Notes: generated by a model from the letters alone, not told the origin. Positions 9,233 to 17,941 are shown, counted from the first letter of the stretch. The stretch is 39,413 nucleotides of DNA from Gammaproteobacteria bacterium (GCA_029882215.1 JAOULC010000028.1:1-39413), one strand, 5' to 3'. Numbers and translations are program-made.

Positions 9233-9846
9233 TCAAGATTTAAGACTATGATTGGAGAAAGTTAAACCTAGTAAACCAAGACCAATAAAAAAAGATCGAT
9301 GGCACTGATACTGGGTTTACAGATTCTATCGGGACTACAAAGTCGTTATTGTCATTGTTGCCACTTACAATATCTTCTCAGTCCAGAATATACATACTGG
9401 CTGATTACGTACCAGGACTGGAATTACCTATTTGGATCGTATCATCAACCCACTGAACTGCAACCATATGGCCGGCACTATCAAAATTCAGATTAGTGTA
9501 TGAGTAAAACGTTCTGAGTTGGTTCCGTGATTGACGTTGGATATATTGTTTGAAAAGAAAGTACCAGTAGCAGAAAGGTTAAGTTAACTTCATCTGTAGC
9601 TAATATGGCCACAAGAATTATGTCGCCATTGCTATCTGAACCGATAAAAGTTCAATGCTACGATCAGTTGTAAGATCATATATTTAAACGTTTGGGAACT
9701 AGCATTACAGCTAATTCGATGACAATGTTATTAAAAGAACTGCTAATTTTCCCAAAAGAATCACTTGAATCTGTTGACTGGTCTGTTTCAGCGGTTACGA
9801 TACTTGGGCCAGTCGTTGTAATGTTCTCTATTATTTTTTGAATCAT
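9233..9846 (-). pseudogene. Decayed PEP-CTERM-tailed surface protein gene
   Basis: No intact frame exists, but minus-strand pieces read as one former protein. From about 9570 to 9288 one frame gives NFDSAGHMVAVQWVDDTIQ, then TAA at 9407-9405, then SASMYILD, TGA at 9380-9378, and EDIVSGNNDNNDFVVPIE followed by VNPVSVPSIFF. The acidic E-D...G-N-N-D-N-N-D pattern resembles the end of DUF4114-like surface proteins. At the T7 run (9287-9293) the frame shifts. The next frame gives IGLGLLGLTFSNHSLKS and a stop at 9233: a hydrophobic, glycine-rich segment with a short polar tail, as in PEP-CTERM sorting signals. Upstream, other frames give GSDSNGDIILVAILATDE and, at 9846-9676, an open 56-codon piece starting MIQKIIENITTTG. 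No signal peptide was found. Location among xrtA, prsT and prsK supports a former exosortase substrate. Confidence 0.6.
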
Positions 9847-9867
9847 ATATTGTGTTGCTATTTTTGT

Positions 9868-9884
9868 ACACGCAGAATGCGTGT
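9868..9884. repeat. Short inverted repeat upstream of the decayed gene
   Basis: ACACGC (9868-9873), loop AGAAT, GCGTGT (9879-9884). It lies 22 nt upstream, in minus-strand sense, of the ATG at 9846. It could be an operator or a leader hairpin; no function is shown. The rest of 9885-10028 is AT-rich with no gene seen. Confidence 0.35.
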
Positions 9885-10028
9885 CATTATTATCTTTTCT
9901 TTTTTCAATAACCTACATTTATTTTGAATAAAATTAACTTGCTTTTCTTAAAACACAACAATAGCAAGTCAGATCGATTAAGAGTATTAGAAAAATAATA
10001 ATATAGAATATATAGTAAAGAATGATTG

Positions 10029-10064
10029 CTAATCGACAGTATTGAATTAAATACTGTCGATTAG
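10029..10064. repeat. Perfect 15-bp inverted repeat downstream of prsT
   Basis: CTAATCGACAGTATT at 10029-10043 and its exact reverse complement at 10050-10064 flank a 6-nt loop (GAATTA). It lies 83 nt beyond the prsT stop. Neither strand has a T-run after it, so it is not a standard intrinsic terminator. It may stabilise the prsT mRNA 3' end, act as a factor-dependent stop, or be a binding site upstream of the decayed gene. Confidence 0.75.
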
Positions 10065-10105
10065 TGTGTGCTTTTATCAGCAATGAATATGAAGTGTATA
10101 TTAAG

Positions 10106-10139
10106 CAGGCTCTCTTACGGGAGTGCAGTATAAAGCCTG
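10106..10139. repeat. Weak hairpin just after the prsT stop
   Basis: CAGGCT (10106-10111) pairs with AGCCTG (10134-10139), with a smaller CTC/GAG pairing inside the loop. There is no T-run. It lies 8 nt after the prsT stop on the minus strand and may be part of the prsT 3' untranslated region. Confidence 0.3.
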
Positions 10140-10146
10140 TACTGTG

Positions 10147-12891
10147 CTACTGACTTCTTAGCTGGTTGGCCTCGAGCATATTACCTGAATCTGCTAATGC
10201 TTTTATTAAGTGTTGCTTGATTATATCTGAAGATGTTGAGCTGTATGCATGCTTTAGTAGTGGGATGCCTTTCTCATAGTTCTTATGCTGTTCTGTATAT
10301 ATTAAACCAAGTGTATCCTGAATAGCAGGGCTGTCAGGCAGGTTTAGAAGGGCTAATTTTGCAGTCTCAAGAGCTCGTTTATCATCATTCTCTAGGTAGC
10401 AGTTAGCTAAATTGTTAAGGATGATGGCATTATTTGGGAACTTTATAAGTTGAGATTCAAGCACCGTCTGTGCCTTTTTGATGAGGTTTTCGTTCTGCAA
10501 TGCTAGTGAATATGACATTTGAATCTTTAAGTCGTCTTTGTTTTCAAGTGCTAATTCATCCCATGCGAAAAGGGCAGTGTCATTTTTATTTGAGAGTTTA
10601 GAGGTTAATAAAATCTTATTAGCTAACGTTATATTTTTACTTTTGTTCCATGCCTGCTGTAGGCTTGCTAGTGCATCAATATAGTCTTTAGCTTGTAAGT
10701 ATAGGTCGGCCTCTAATTCGTGAGGAAAATGTGAGTCAGGAGTGAGGTGCTTGAGTAAGTCAATTGACTTCAGAGCAGTTGCTGAATCATTTTTACTAAT
10801 ACTAATTTTCGCCATTAGTATTTGAGCAGGTATATAGTCATTTTGGATCGATAAGGCCCTGGTTGTGTAATCTATAGCCTTGTTCAAGTCTTTTTTCGCA
10901 AGGTACAGGTGTCCCAGATGTGAGTATGCCTCAGGGTCTTTTGGTGCGAGAGAGGCCAGTAATAAATAGGTAGCAACGGCTTGCTTAATATCGTTTTTAG
11001 CTAGTAGTGCTTTTGCTTTTAAAAAGTATGCATGGGTATTTTTGTTATCTAACTTTGTTATATCATCAATAATAAAAAGGCTCTTGTCTGGCTGTTTGGT
11101 GCTGAGGTAGAGTTGAGCTAAAATAATACGAGGATTAATGGAGGACGGGTGCTTGTCGTTTATTGTTTCTAGTACTTTTGTTGCTTGATCAGCTTTTTTA
11201 CTGTTAATTGAAAGTTTAAAGAGTAGGCTTAATGCTTTCAAATTTTCAGGGTGCTTTCCGAGTACAAGGCTGAGTCGTTCAAATGCCTTATCTATTTTAT
11301 TATCCTGGATATCAAATCTAATGATATTCAAGTTTGAAAATAAATCATAAGGCGCTATTGCAAGTGATTTTAATAATTGTATTTTCGCTTTTTCATAGTT
11401 ATTTGTTTCAAGTTCGATAGAGGTCGATACGTTAAGGGGTGTTATATCATTAGGTGATTGATTTAACCATTTATTTACAAAATCACGTGCATTTTTGAAA
11501 TCTTTTTTTATTGTGTAAGAACTAACCATTGCTAACTTAGCATATTTTGAATTTGGCTTGATCTTAAGAGCTGTGGTGGCTGATTTCAATGCGTTTACGG
11601 TATCATTATTTAATAGGTGTGCTCTGGCAAGGTGAGTGTGGTAAAGGGAGTTATTTCTATTTAGTTTAATAGCTTTTTTTAATTCTATAATACTCCTTGT
11701 TGCATCTTTAGATGCCAGATATGCAAATCCAAGTAGGGCATGTAGATCAGCATCGTCTTTTGTGTGTAGCATTACCTCGTTTATGATTTCAATAGCGTCA
11801 TCGATTTTATTAAGTTTTATTTTTGTTAAGGCCAGAGTTTTCTTGCTTCGTAACGGACTGTTTTCATCATTGGCGAATTCGCTTAGGTAGTCTTCAGCCT
11901 GAGTGTAGTCCCCTTTTTCATAGTTTATTAATCCAAGCATTATACCGCTTGATTTATGTTTAGGAGCCTGCTTTAGTATATCTTGAAAGGCTTTTTCGGC
12001 TGCATTTAGATCGCCATGATTAGAAATAAGACTGAAAGCTTCCTTGACTGATGCCTGAATTAGTCCCGGGCGTGATTTTGCAAGATAGTTGCTATAGGTG
12101 AATGACTCTTCAATTTTACCCTGAGCAACAAGCGCTTTAGCAAGCATATTGATGGCAGAGTATTTGTCCGCTGTTAAAATGTCGTATCTTTCAAGTTCAA
12201 TCATGGATCTGGAGAGAATGTTCTCTGCATCTACATATCTCTTTTGTACCATAAATACTCGAGCCTGCCATAGCATGGCGTTTATATTGGTAGGAGCGGT
12301 TTCTATTGCTAGAGTGGTGTATTTATTTGTGTCGTCAATTTGCTGTAAAATTAAAGAGGTTCTGGCGGCACCAATAATGGCATCAACGTTATCGCTGTTT
12401 GATTTTATGGCTTTCATATACCATCTTTTAGCTTCATTATGTTTGCCTGATATTAATAACAAATCGGCATTTAATTTTTCGTATTCACTTTTGTCATTGA
12501 TGCCTTCAGGGTTTATGTTGTCTAAGGTGCTTTGTGCCGAAAATCGTTTTCCTTGAAGGATTAGTGCCTTGGTAAGCAAGAGTTTTAAGTTTTCATTTTC
12601 TTTATCAAGGTCAATTGCTTTGTTAATTAGACTGTTTGCAGTGCTTCCTTCATTTAGTTTTAATAGTACGGTAGACATTAAAGTAAGCGCTTCGGTGTTG
12701 TCTGGTTCGAGCTGAAGTGCGTTCTTTCCCTCTATAATGCTGGCCTTAAATGATCCCTGTTTAAGGTAGAGCTGGGCAAGATCAAGGTGATCCTGTACTT
12801 TGATCTCTGGCTTATTATCACCGCACGAAGATAAGACAAATAATAGACATATGAGTATTGTTCTTATGCAATTTCTGTAGCTTGCTTTCAT
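10147..12891 (-). CDS. prsT: PrsT-type TPR lipoprotein of the exosortase A system
   Basis: A 914-residue tetratricopeptide protein. The N-terminus is a lipoprotein signal: a basic start, a hydrophobic stretch and the lipobox LSSC with lipidated C23. Position +2 is glycine, so an outer-membrane location is likely. The rest is a long series of TPR helices; repeats such as AKKDLNKAIDYTTRAL and EKGDYTQAEDYLSEF recur to the end. PrsT proteins occur next to exosortase A genes in PEP-CTERM/exopolysaccharide loci, and their exact role is not settled. It follows xrtA by 14 nt, with AAGGGA before the ATG, so the two are probably co-transcribed. The gene is AT-rich and heavy in Lys and Asn compared with the neighbouring acs gene. 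Confidence 0.87.
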   Translation of the reverse strand: MKASYRNCIRTILICLLFVLSSCGDNKPEIKVQDHLDLAQLYLKQGSFKASIIEGKNALQLEPDNTEALTLMSTVLLKLNEGSTANSLINKAIDLDKENENLKLLLTKALILQGKRFSAQSTLDNINPEGINDKSEYEKLNADLLLISGKHNEAKRWYMKAIKSNSDNVDAIIGAARTSLILQQIDDTNKYTTLAIETAPTNINAMLWQARVFMVQKRYVDAENILSRSMIELERYDILTADKYSAINMLAKALVAQGKIEESFTYSNYLAKSRPGLIQASVKEAFSLISNHGDLNAAEKAFQDILKQAPKHKSSGIMLGLINYEKGDYTQAEDYLSEFANDENSPLRSKKTLALTKIKLNKIDDAIEIINEVMLHTKDDADLHALLGFAYLASKDATRSIIELKKAIKLNRNNSLYHTHLARAHLLNNDTVNALKSATTALKIKPNSKYAKLAMVSSYTIKKDFKNARDFVNKWLNQSPNDITPLNVSTSIELETNNYEKAKIQLLKSLAIAPYDLFSNLNIIRFDIQDNKIDKAFERLSLVLGKHPENLKALSLLFKLSINSKKADQATKVLETINDKHPSSINPRIILAQLYLSTKQPDKSLFIIDDITKLDNKNTHAYFLKAKALLAKNDIKQAVATYLLLASLAPKDPEAYSHLGHLYLAKKDLNKAIDYTTRALSIQNDYIPAQILMAKISISKNDSATALKSIDLLKHLTPDSHFPHELEADLYLQAKDYIDALASLQQAWNKSKNITLANKILLTSKLSNKNDTALFAWDELALENKDDLKIQMSYSLALQNENLIKKAQTVLESQLIKFPNNAIILNNLANCYLENDDKRALETAKLALLNLPDSPAIQDTLGLIYTEQHKNYEKGIPLLKHAYSSTSSDIIKQHLIKALADSGNMLEANQLRSQ

Positions 12892-12905
12892 ATGAGTTGT
12901 CCCTT

Positions 12906-14405
12906 TTAATTTGTAACTGAACTAATAATATTTCTTTTATGTTTTTTTAAGAAATATTTTAATTGTTTTCTTTTATTTTCACATCTTTCTGTACATTCGG
13001 AACTTAATGAAATCAAGGATGATGATGTGCTTCCTTTAATAAGCTCCTGTAGGTAAAGCAGTTTCGCGGCGCCACGACTGGTAGTGTTTTTGTTGTTGAC
13101 ATGATACCAGTGCCATACGATACGATCGTTTTTCTCCTTGGTCGAAATGATGCTCTCGATAATTTTAAAATCATCAATTAATATGACTCGAGTTGATTTT
13201 AAATGGTGATTATCTGTAATTGTATTTAACTCATTGATCAATTCATTGTCCTGGGTTTGTTTTCCATAGTAATAAATATGCAAAGCTATATCTGATACGT
13301 CACCCGAGCCAACGTAAATAACGTTATTCTCCAGGCTGGCTCCTTTATAGTTCGGATGCCATTTATTAAAATGTATAGGTCCTAGCCAGGGAGATGCTGC
13401 CTTAGGTGTTGTAAGGGTTGTTAAAGCGGTCAGTTTTTTGTTATTGATATAATGGTTTGAAGCTGCTGCAGTGGCTAGTAATGCTAAAGTAAGGATTATA
13501 AAAATATTTTGCTTTTGTATTGTTGTTTTTTTGGCTGTTGACGGGGTCAATGCCGGTGATGGTTTCTCGTGTTTTGTGATTTTTTGTCCAATATAAAACA
13601 GCGGAATTAAACTTACGCCATACAAAATCCAGCCGAAGGTATCATGGTCACTTACTAAAGGACTTTGCATATTACTATAATGTCCAATTAAGATGATTAT
13701 ATATATTCGTATCCAGTTTAGTAAGATAGGGAATAGTAGTGATAAAACTAAAAAAAGAATGCTTGAAGAGTATCTTGTAAAGTTTACCAGTGAGAAATAA
13801 CTACAAAGTGCAATAGTGACAACGAGGTAGCGTATGCCGCTACAACCTCCTTCGATCACGAATGTTCCGCCAGGTATGGTTACCTGTGTTCCTTGAATAA
13901 AAGTAGGAATTCCGACCAGATTAAGTGAAAATTCATTAACTGTAACAGCGAGAGTTTGTAAAGTCGGGATTAGTAAGCTCCATGCAGGGACTGCAAGCAT
14001 CAGCAGTAATAATGGAGCAATAATTGGTTTGCTTGCCTTAAATCCTATAATGCAGCTGTAGGAGAAAATAAATATAGCTGGCAATAGCGTTAGTTCGACG
14101 GTTTTCGTATCCGTTACTGATGCTAGTAACCAGATAACCAGAATAATGGCTAAAGGGATCAGTAAAGCCGGAGCCGGGATGATGGAAATTCCGGAAAGTT
14201 TTTTATTTTGCTGGGAAATTAAATAGAATGTTATCAGTGGAATAATAAAGCCATGAGAGTAGGTTTTATTATTATTCCAGATTGCGACCAGATCGCTGGC
14301 ACTCTTCCAGTACAGTGTTATAAATATAATAAATAATGCTGCACCAGCCAGAAGGGCTGGTGCAGGCACCGTTATTTGAAAATCCTTTTTCATGTTATCA
14401 AGCAT
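12906..14405 (-). CDS. xrtA: Exosortase A fused to an EpsI-like domain
   Basis: Exosortase A is a polytopic inner-membrane transpeptidase-like enzyme that processes proteins ending in a PEP-CTERM tail. The 499-residue product has about 275 residues of multi-pass membrane domain with the expected catalytic triad: cysteine in EGGCSGIR (C188), arginine in LNWIRIY (R233) and histidine in SDHDTFGW (H254). After a linker and another hydrophobic segment near 300-315 comes a soluble domain of about 180 residues at the position of the EpsI/DUF3485 domain found fused to or beside exosortases. It contains NKWHPNYKGASL and IVWHWYHVN. The enzyme looks intact. It follows acs by 7 nt and precedes prsT by 14 nt. 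Confidence 0.93.
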   Translation of the reverse strand: MLDNMKKDFQITVPAPALLAGAALFIIFITLYWKSASDLVAIWNNNKTYSHGFIIPLITFYLISQQNKKLSGISIIPAPALLIPLAIILVIWLLASVTDTKTVELTLLPAIFIFSYSCIIGFKASKPIIAPLLLLMLAVPAWSLLIPTLQTLAVTVNEFSLNLVGIPTFIQGTQVTIPGGTFVIEGGCSGIRYLVVTIALCSYFSLVNFTRYSSSILFLVLSLLFPILLNWIRIYIIILIGHYSNMQSPLVSDHDTFGWILYGVSLIPLFYIGQKITKHEKPSPALTPSTAKKTTIQKQNIFIILTLALLATAAASNHYINNKKLTALTTLTTPKAASPWLGPIHFNKWHPNYKGASLENNVIYVGSGDVSDIALHIYYYGKQTQDNELINELNTITDNHHLKSTRVILIDDFKIIESIISTKEKNDRIVWHWYHVNNKNTTSRGAAKLLYLQELIKGSTSSSLISLSSECTERCENKRKQLKYFLKKHKRNIISSVTN

Positions 14406-14412
14406 TAGTTAA

Positions 14413-16383
14413 TCAGGCTTTTCCCTGTAGCTGATTCAGTATGCTTTCATCTTCAAGGGTGGAGGTATCTGATGTAATTTCTTCACCCTTGGCGATTGTC
14501 CGTAACAGCCGGCGCATTATCTTACCAGAGCGGGTTTTAGGCAGGTTGTCCGCATAACGAATCTCATCCGGTTTAGCGATGGCGCCAATCTGCTCGCCAA
14601 CCCAGTTTCTGAGTGTTTGAGTAACCTCATCATCAACACCACCTGCAGGTCGTTTGCCCTTGAGTACAACATAGGCAAAGATAGACTCACCTTTTATGTC
14701 GTGTGGTTTTCCGACGACTGCGGCTTCAGAAACCAGTTCATGTGCAACCAGTGCCGATTCTATCTCCATTGTGCCTAAACGGTGGCCAGATACATTCAAT
14801 ACATCATCGATGCGGCCCATGATCCAGAAGTAGCCATCCGCATCTCTGCGTGCGCTGTCACCAGCCAGATAGAAGCGACCATCAAATTTAGGGTAATAGG
14901 TTTCTTTGTATCGCTGGTCATCACCCCAGATGGTTCTTAGCATGGACGGGAATGGCTTGGTAATAACCAGATAGCCACCTTTGTTGGCTTCGCTGATGCT
15001 ATTGCCATCTTCATCCACTACATCAGCCATGATGCCGGGCAGGGCTTTTGTACAGGAACCTGGTTTAGTAAACATGGCTCCGGGTAATGGTGCGATCATG
15101 TTGCAGCCGGTCTCAGTTTGCCACCAGGTATCAACAATCGGGCAGCGCTCTTTACCAATGACGGTGTGATACCACATCCAGGCTTCAGGATTAATTGGTT
15201 CGCCCACAGTACCCAGTAAGCGAAGTGATGAAAGATCATAGGCATTCGGGTATTCATCACCTTGTTTCATTAATGCCCTGATAGCGGTCGGTGCAGTGTA
15301 AAAAACAGTGACTTTATGATCTTCAACCATTTTCCAGAAACGACCCGCGTCAGGTACGGTTGGTGCGCCTTCATAGATAACAATGGTTGAGCCTAACGCT
15401 AACGGCCCATAAGCGACATAGGTGTGACCGGTAATCCAGCCCACGTCTGCAGTACACCAGAAAACGTCGTTATCTTTTAGGTCAAAAACCCAGTTATTAG
15501 TAACGGCAGCGCCTAATAAGTAGCCTGCGCTGGAATGCTGGATACCTTTGGGTTTACCGGTGGAGCCAGATGTATACAGTAAAAACAAAGGGTGCTCTGA
15601 ATTAACCCATGTTGGCTCGCATTGGTCGGTTTGATCCTGAATCGCATCGTGCCACCAGATATCTCTGCCGTCTTTCATCTCAATGTCATGTTTAGTGCGC
15701 TGATAAACAATGACCGTTTCTATGCAAGGGCAACCGTCGGCTGAATCGAGTGCCTGATCCGCTGCGGCTTTCAGTCCAACAATTTTGCCACCACGGTGTC
15801 CGCCATCGGCGGTAATTAACATTTTTGCACCGGCATCATTAATGCGGTCGCGAAGTGCCTCTGCAGAGAAGCCGCCAAATACCACTGAGTGAATGGCACC
15901 GATACGGGCGCAGGCTTGCATGGCAATGACGGCCTCTGGTGTCATTGGCATGTAGATGACGACACGGTCGCCAGCAGTAACACCTTTATTTTTAAGCGCA
16001 TTGGCAAAGCGTGATACGCGCTGATGAAGGTCCCGGTAGGTGATAAAGCTGACATCACCCCGCTCACCTTCAAAGATGATGGCGTTTTTGTCTGCTTTAT
16101 CGGTTAAATGTCTGTCGATGCAGTTGAATGAAACGTTTAATTCACCATCATCAAACCATTTAAAGTGAGGCGCATTAGACTCATCTAAAACATTATTAAA
16201 GGGTTTGTGCCAGTCTAGCATTTCATTGGCTTGTTGAGCCCAGAAGCCGGTGTAATCATCGTTGGCTTGCTGGTGCAAAGCAGTCATTTTTTCTGCATTG
16301 ATACGGGCTTGACTGATAAAGTCATCATTAGGCGAAAATTGACGGTTTTCGATTAAAACCGATTCAATGTTGTCTGAACTCAT
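14413..16383 (-). CDS. acsA: Acetate--CoA ligase (acetyl-CoA synthetase)
   Basis: Converts acetate, ATP and CoA to acetyl-CoA through acetyl-AMP. It belongs to the ANL adenylating superfamily. With the start used here the protein has 656 residues, the usual length. Motifs: [11 protein letters not shown] phosphate loop at about 270-280, the WWQTETG motif, the hinge-containing C-terminal domain ([13 protein letters not shown]) and the [11 protein letters not shown] motif with K621, the lysine that is reversibly acetylated in this family. A longer frame begins at 16440, but that ATG has no ribosome-binding site and a TATAAT on the minus strand at 16420-16415 lies within the extension. The ATG at 16383 has GAGG 11 nt upstream and fits the family N-terminus. 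xrtA follows 7 nt downstream. Confidence 0.95.
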   Translation of the reverse strand: MSSDNIESVLIENRQFSPNDDFISQARINAEKMTALHQQANDDYTGFWAQQANEMLDWHKPFNNVLDESNAPHFKWFDDGELNVSFNCIDRHLTDKADKNAIIFEGERGDVSFITYRDLHQRVSRFANALKNKGVTAGDRVVIYMPMTPEAVIAMQACARIGAIHSVVFGGFSAEALRDRINDAGAKMLITADGGHRGGKIVGLKAAADQALDSADGCPCIETVIVYQRTKHDIEMKDGRDIWWHDAIQDQTDQCEPTWVNSEHPLFLLYTSGSTGKPKGIQHSSAGYLLGAAVTNNWVFDLKDNDVFWCTADVGWITGHTYVAYGPLALGSTIVIYEGAPTVPDAGRFWKMVEDHKVTVFYTAPTAIRALMKQGDEYPNAYDLSSLRLLGTVGEPINPEAWMWYHTVIGKERCPIVDTWWQTETGCNMIAPLPGAMFTKPGSCTKALPGIMADVVDEDGNSISEANKGGYLVITKPFPSMLRTIWGDDQRYKETYYPKFDGRFYLAGDSARRDADGYFWIMGRIDDVLNVSGHRLGTMEIESALVAHELVSEAAVVGKPHDIKGESIFAYVVLKGKRPAGGVDDEVTQTLRNWVGEQIGAIAKPDEIRYADNLPKTRSGKIMRRLLRTIAKGEEITSDTSTLEDESILNQLQGKA

Positions 16384-16414
16384 TGTGCGAAAATCCTCAA
16401 ATGTATAATTTTTA

Positions 16415-16420
16415 ATTATA
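16415..16420 (-). promoter_or_regulatory. Possible -10 element for acsA
   Basis: TATAAT on the minus strand at 16420-16415, about 31 nt before the chosen acsA start. No good -35 hexamer lies at standard spacing; ATGACA is 14 nt upstream, which is short. It supports the downstream start for acsA, but an activator may be needed. Confidence 0.35.
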
Positions 16421-16485
16421 CTATAAGCATACTGTGTCATGTTAATTGCTTCAATAGCAGGAAGGCATTAGCATAGTGATTGTAG

Positions 16486-17382
16486 TTATATATTAAAAGA
16501 TGCCTGTTGACTGGCTTTTATACTATCTATATCCCAGTGTTGAAGTGCCCATTGCCAGAACTCATGAAGTGGAGCCAGAGCAAGGTCTTGTGGTGGTGAC
16601 TGATTCAAAAAAGTAAGTGCCTTGGTCATTATTTCAACAGTGCTTTGCTGTTCTAGCGATAAATCTTGATGTGACTTGCTCAGTTTGCGACCATTATCGT
16701 ACATTGCAATGGGCAGATGACCATAAGCTGAGGTAGTAAAACCGAGCTGCTGCTGTAAATAGATTTGCTGTGGTGTCGAACTTAGTAAGTCGGCACCTCT
16801 AATGACCTCGCTGATACCTTGCTCTGCGTCGTCTACAACGACGGCCAGTTGATAGGCAAAGAAACCGTCACGCCGCTTAACAATGAAGTCACCGCACTCA
16901 CGCTCAATATCGACTGAATAGGTTCCCTGAATCTTGTCGTTGAATATAACTGTTTCAGTTGTGGTCAGGCATCTTAATGCACGGGGGGAGCTGGCTGAGA
17001 TTGTTTTTTTACGACAATGGCCGGAGTAAACAGGGCTGGATGTTTCCAGCCTGAGCTTACTGCGGCTACAGTCACAGGCGTAAATCAAGCCTTTTTCTTT
17101 TAGCTGTTGCAAGTAATACTGGTAGTGCTCAGTTCGGTTGCTCTGGTATAAAACCTCTTTATCCCATTCAAAGCCAAGCTTATCGAGTGTCGAGAGAATA
17201 AGGTCGGCTGAGCCTGGTATTGTTCTGGTTTGATCAATGTCCTCAATCCTGACCAGCCACTGGCCCTGTTGAGATTTAGCTTGCAGGTAGCTGCCCATAG
17301 CAGCGACTAAGGAGCCGAAATGTAATTTACCGCTGGGGGAAGGGGCAAAGCGCCCTCTGTATTGGTGTTTAGCTTTAGTCAT
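16486..17382 (-). CDS. gluQ: Glutamyl-Q tRNA(Asp) synthetase
   Basis: A short relative of glutamyl-tRNA synthetase that attaches glutamate to the queuosine base of tRNA(Asp) and lacks an anticodon-binding domain. The 298 residues carry the RFAPSPSGKLHFGSLVAA signature with its HIGH-like motif, a zinc-binding set (CDCS, then Y-SGHC) and the KLSKS catalytic loop. Length is typical. It lies directly downstream of dksA, with the dksA terminator ending 6 nt before its start codon. The same arrangement is known from Shigella and E. coli, where the terminator limits gluQ expression. Confidence 0.96.
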   Translation of the reverse strand: MTKAKHQYRGRFAPSPSGKLHFGSLVAAMGSYLQAKSQQGQWLVRIEDIDQTRTIPGSADLILSTLDKLGFEWDKEVLYQSNRTEHYQYYLQQLKEKGLIYACDCSRSKLRLETSSPVYSGHCRKKTISASSPRALRCLTTTETVIFNDKIQGTYSVDIERECGDFIVKRRDGFFAYQLAVVVDDAEQGISEVIRGADLLSSTPQQIYLQQQLGFTTSAYGHLPIAMYDNGRKLSKSHQDLSLEQQSTVEIMTKALTFLNQSPPQDLALAPLHEFWQWALQHWDIDSIKASQQASFNI

Positions 17383-17388
17383 GGTAAT

Positions 17389-17414
17389 AAAAAAGCCGAC
17401 AGTTCGGCTTTTTT
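17389..17414 (-). terminator. dksA terminator lying just before gluQ
   Basis: AAAAAAGCCGA (17389-17399), loop CAGT, TCGGCTTTTTT (17404-17414). On the minus strand it follows dksA and its final T-run ends 6 nt before the gluQ ATG at 17382, so gluQ is expected to depend on read-through. Confidence 0.85.
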
Positions 17415-17439
17415 AAATTGACAGAGACACTTGAGGAAA

Positions 17440-17871
17440 TTAGCCTCTGATTTGCTTTTCGCGAATTTCATCGAGACTCTTGCAGTCAATGCACTGAGTC
17501 GCCGTTGGTCTTGCTTCAAGACGACGAATACCGATCTCAATACCGCAAGTTTCACAGTAGCCGTAATCACCAGAGCTGATTTCTTCCAGTGTCTTATCGA
17601 TTTTCTTGATCAGTTTTCTTTCGCGGTCACGTGTGCGAAGCTCCAGACTGAATTCCTCTTCCTGAGATGCCCGGTCAGCAGGATCCGGAAAATTAGCTGC
17701 ATCATCTTTCATGTGATGGACCGTGCGGTCAACTTCATGCATTAATTCATCTTTCCAGTTATTGAGGATTACAGTGAAATGCTCAATCTGGTTTTCATTC
17801 ATGTATTCCTCGCCTTTCTTTTCCTTGTATGGTTCGATGGAATTGAAGCGAGTTGATGAATCGTCAGCCAT
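17440..17871 (-). CDS. dksA: RNA polymerase-binding transcription factor DksA
   Basis: DksA binds the RNA polymerase secondary channel and, with ppGpp, drives the stringent response. The 143-residue protein has the coiled-coil with its acidic tip DPADRA (D63 and D66) and the four-cysteine zinc finger (C106, C109, C127, C130). Near-invariant EEEFSLELR and [15 protein letters not shown] segments are present. GGAG sits 7 nt upstream of the ATG. It is followed by its own terminator and then gluQ. Confidence 0.97.
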   Translation of the reverse strand: MADDSSTRFNSIEPYKEKKGEEYMNENQIEHFTVILNNWKDELMHEVDRTVHHMKDDAANFPDPADRASQEEEFSLELRTRDRERKLIKKIDKTLEEISSGDYGYCETCGIEIGIRRLEARPTATQCIDCKSLDEIREKQIRG

Positions 17872-17912
17872 TGCGATACTCCGTGATAGCTATGTCAATA
17901 AAGAAGCGCGAG

Positions 17913-17941
17913 TTTTTAACAAATAGTTGCGCGCATTGCAA
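17913..17941 (-). promoter_or_regulatory. Possible dksA promoter
   Basis: On the minus strand, TTGCAA (17941-17936), a 17-nt spacer and TAAAAA (17918-17913), followed by a GC-rich stretch (CTCGCGC). It lies 41 nt upstream of the dksA start. The match to consensus is moderate. Confidence 0.35.

Noticed and set aside
9299-9496. 65-codon open frame on the plus strand
   Set aside because: It is antisense to the decayed PEP-CTERM gene, has no ribosome-binding site, and its product (rich in Tyr, Leu and Gln) resembles no family I know.
12149-12556. 135-codon frame antisense to prsT
   Set aside because: prsT is a continuous, signal-bearing TPR protein; the antisense frame is a shadow of it.
5685-14405. 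Exosortase block as a mobile island
   Set aside because: The block looks AT-rich, but no integrase, transposase, tRNA, attachment repeat or flanking direct repeat was seen.
16384-16440. N-terminal extension of acsA from an ATG at 16440
   Set aside because: It has no ribosome-binding site, a TATAAT lies within it, and the family start fits the ATG at 16383.
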